DNA of 7,180 nt from Candidatus Anoxychlamydiales bacterium. GTDB lineage: Bacteria > Chlamydiota > Chlamydiia > Chlamydiales > SM23-39. Position 1 is the stretch's first letter, and the number at the start of each line of letters is the position of its first letter. The position numbers and the translations under genes are program-made. This document shows, one piece after another, positions 5,779-7,180 of this stretch. The stretch covers positions 1 through 7,180 of the forward strand of contig JAAKFX010000082.1 of NCBI GenBank assembly GCA_011064865.1. Direction: 5' to 3'. Below the pieces are notes generated by a model. The model did not search any database, was not told the DNA's origin, and saw only the letters and a program-made list of their open reading frames with translations.

Positions 5779-6690
5779 ATGTTAAACATAAACCTAAAAG
5801 GGAAAAAAGCATTTGTTGTAGGGATAGCTGATGATAATGGTTTTGGCTTTCCTATAGCTAGAGCGCTTGCTGAAGCTGGCTGCGAGATTATAATCGGCAC
5901 TTGGACGCCTCTTATTAATATTTTTGAAACTGCTTGGAGAAATAAAAAATTCGATAAATCTCGAAAACTACAAGATGGCTCTTTATTTGAATATAAAAAG
6001 TTATATGCTATAGATGCAGCCTTTGATAAGCCTGAAGATATACCATCTGATATCTTAGAAAACAAACGATACAAAGCTCAATCAAGATATACAATATCTG
6101 AAGTAGCCCAGAACATAAAAAATGATTTCGGAAATATTGATATTATCGTACATAGTTTAGCAAACTCTCCTGAAATAACAAAATCGCTACTTGAAACATC
6201 TAGAAATGGCTATCTATCAGCTCTAAGCGCATCATCATACTCATTTGTAAGCTTGCTTTCTCATCTAGCTCCTATTATGAATAAAAACTCAGCAACGCTT
6301 GCTTTATCATATATTGCATCAACTAGAGCGATACCTGGATATGGTGGCGCTATGAGCACAGCAAAAGCAGCGCTAGAGAGTGATATAAAAATGCTTGCAT
6401 ATGAAGCAGGCAGAAAATTTAACATAAGGGTTAACTGTATATCAGCTGGCCCACTTAGAAGTAGAGCTGCAAAAGCTATTGGAATGATTGACAATATGAT
6501 TAGATATTCCAAAGCGAATGCTCCACTTCAAAAAGAACTTTTAGCCGAAGAGGTTGCAAATGTTGCAGCTTTTTTACTATCTGATTTGGCATCAGCAATA
6601 ACTGGAGATACAATTTTTGTTGATAATGGTCTTCATGCAATGGGTATGGCAATAGATAGTAAATCTTTGGAAAACTTAACAGAAACTTAA
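5779..6690 (+). CDS. fabI: Enoyl-[acyl-carrier-protein] reductase (NADH), FabI, plant/chlamydia type
   Basis: FabI reduces the enoyl-ACP double bond with NADH in the last step of each cytoplasmic fatty-acid elongation cycle. It is a short-chain dehydrogenase. The nucleotide-binding stretch is GIADDNGFGFPIA (15-27). VHSLANSPE (124-132) and SASSYSFVSLL (150-160) follow. The active-site pair is Tyr178 and Tyr188 with Lys196, spaced as in plant ENR (Tyr-x7-Lys in PGYGGAMSTAK). ISAGPLRSRAAKAIG (221-235) is the substrate-loop region, and SAITGDTIFVDNG (272-284) the C-terminal core. Residues about 42-100, containing NIFETAWRNKKFDKSR and LYAIDAAFDKPEDIP, form the insertion found in plastid and chlamydial enzymes but absent from the 262-aa E. 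coli FabI. All key residues are present and the length is normal for this type. The gene appears monocistronic. Confidence 0.97.
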   Translation: MLNINLKGKKAFVVGIADDNGFGFPIARALAEAGCEIIIGTWTPLINIFETAWRNKKFDKSRKLQDGSLFEYKKLYAIDAAFDKPEDIPSDILENKRYKAQSRYTISEVAQNIKNDFGNIDIIVHSLANSPEITKSLLETSRNGYLSALSASSYSFVSLLSHLAPIMNKNSATLALSYIASTRAIPGYGGAMSTAKAALESDIKMLAYEAGRKFNIRVNCISAGPLRSRAAKAIGMIDNMIRYSKANAPLQKELLAEEVANVAAFLLSDLASAITGDTIFVDNGLHAMGMAIDSKSLENLTET

Positions 6691-6708
6691 AGATTTTTTA
6701 AAAAACAC

Positions 6709-6738
6709 TTGAAGAAATATTGAGAAATAGGGTATCTA
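6709..6738 (+). promoter_or_regulatory. Possible promoter of the repeat-bearing membrane gene
   Basis: TTGAAG (6709-6714) and TATCTA (6733-6738) are 18 bp apart, upstream of a leader with GAGG at 6771-6774, 6 nt from the ATG at 6781. A second weak pair, TTGAGA (6720-6725) with TCATAA (6743-6748), is also possible. Neither is strong, and the choice is a guess. Confidence 0.35.
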
Positions 6739-6780
6739 ATTCTCATAAATTTTTTAAAGCCTAAACAAAAGAGGTAAAAT

Positions 6781-7180
6781 ATGTCAGCAGACGTTAAACC
6801 AACAGCAGGTGTAACTACACCACCACCTGCTCTTCCTGAAGCAAAAGAAACAGCACCAGAAACAGTTAAATCAGAATCTAATATTAGTAGTGGTAGTTTT
6901 AGATCAAGATGGCCTAAGACAACAACTACATGGCCAAATGAGTCTCGTGGTCCAATTGCTAAAATTATATTATGGGCAGCTAGTGTATTCACAACACCCG
7001 TTTTATTTATGTTTGAATGTTTATATAACACTGTAACATGGAATTGGGGATCAAAAACTGATGAACCAGCTCCTGCAGCAAAACCTGATGATGCGGCTCC
7101 TGCAAACAAAACTGACGAAGCAGCTCCTGCACCAAAAACTGATGATGCAGCTCCTGCAAACAAAACTGATGATGCAGTTC
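6781..7180 (+). CDS. Pro/Ala-rich protein with one hydrophobic segment and 9-residue repeats, cut by the window edge
   Basis: The frame opens at ATG 6781 with GAGG 6 nt upstream and runs off the window after 133 complete codons, so the C-terminus is unknown. Residues 1-58 are hydrophilic and rich in Pro, Thr, Ser and Ala, with RSRWPKTTTTWPNESRG at 41-57. Residues about 59-86, containing IAKIILWAASVF and VLFMFECLY, form one hydrophobic segment, too far in for a cleavable signal peptide; a central Pro could allow a short hairpin. From residue 92 on, a 9-residue unit (KTDEAAPAP/KTDDAAPAN) repeats at least four times and continues at the edge. I recognise no family. In a chlamydia-like cell, an N-terminal hydrophilic tail plus an internal membrane segment could suggest an inclusion-membrane (Inc-like) or envelope protein; this is inference. 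A Pro/Ala spacer reaching out from a membrane is the other simple reading. Confidence 0.85.
   Translation, partial: MSADVKPTAGVTTPPPALPEAKETAPETVKSESNISSGSFRSRWPKTTTTWPNESRGPIAKIILWAASVFTTPVLFMFECLYNTVTWNWGSKTDEPAPAAKPDDAAPANKTDEAAPAPKTDDAAPANKTDDAV
7054..7180 (+). repeat. In-frame 27-bp tandem repeat (9-residue unit), open at the window edge
   Basis: Units begin at 7054, 7081, 7108, 7135 and 7162 (the last partial), each opening with AAA for Lys. The protein units are KTDEPAPAA, KPDDAAPAN, KTDEAAPAP, KTDDAAPAN and KTDDAV. Units 1 and 3 differ at 3 of 27 bases and units 2 and 4 at 2 of 27, and DE alternates with DD. This suggests growth by duplication of a 54-bp double unit. The array continues beyond the window. 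Confidence 0.9.

Noticed and set aside
5775..6074. 99-codon minus-strand open frame in fabI
   Set aside because: It is antisense to the conserved FabI N-terminus and has no recognisable features.
6261..6512. 83-codon minus-strand open frame in fabI
   Set aside because: It is antisense to the FabI active-site region; its hydrophobicity is a by-product of that antisense reading.
6691..6706. TTTTTTAAAAAA inverted repeat after fabI as a terminator
   Set aside because: The stem is only A/T with no loop and no following T tract on the same side, so it is too weak to call.
6687..7163. 158-codon minus-strand open frame with a repetitive GAASSVF-like C-terminus
   Set aside because: It mirrors the 27-bp coding repeat of the plus-strand gene, which has a ribosome binding site, a sensible start and a membrane segment; the minus frame has none.

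Overview
This AT-rich window (roughly 30% G+C by eye) most likely comes from a member of the phylum Chlamydiota. Three things point that way. The enoyl-ACP reductase has the long plant/chlamydia-type insertion. A small acidic-tailed protein resembling chlamydial CT053 sits directly upstream of hemW. The order CT053-like, hemW, a short RsmI-like methylase, holA, then a very lysine-rich small protein recalls, from memory, the C. trachomatis CT053-CT052-CT048-CT047-CT046(hctB) neighbourhood. No database search was possible, and genus and family cannot be read from the window.

Layout from left to right. Positions 53-1984 encode a 643-residue coiled-coil protein of unknown function, alone in its transcription unit. 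It is followed by a 15-bp tandem repeat and a strong intrinsic terminator. After a structured 107-bp leader come a 144-residue CT053-like protein and hemW, overlapping by 17 nt and evidently one operon. hemW converges on a leftward pair, holA then an RsmI-like methylase, which overlap each other by 23 nt. The hemW and methylase stop codons share the same TTAA. A 97-bp divergent region separates holA from a rightward 65-residue lysine-rich protein with its own promoter-like boxes. fabI follows, apparently with its own promoter. The window ends inside an open gene for a Pro/Ala-rich protein with one hydrophobic segment and a 9-residue tandem repeat.

The housekeeping genes cover heme handling or radical SAM chemistry (hemW), probable rRNA methylation (RsmI-like), replisome clamp loading (holA) and the last step of fatty-acid elongation (fabI). 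The three unassigned proteins (the 643-residue coiled-coil protein, the 65-residue polybasic protein and the repeat-bearing membrane protein) are the lineage-specific part and the best candidates for undescribed biology. In an intracellular bacterium they could be secreted, structural or nucleoid proteins, but nothing in the window proves this. I see no CRISPR array, insertion sequence, tRNA or rRNA, and no stretch over 300 bp without a gene.
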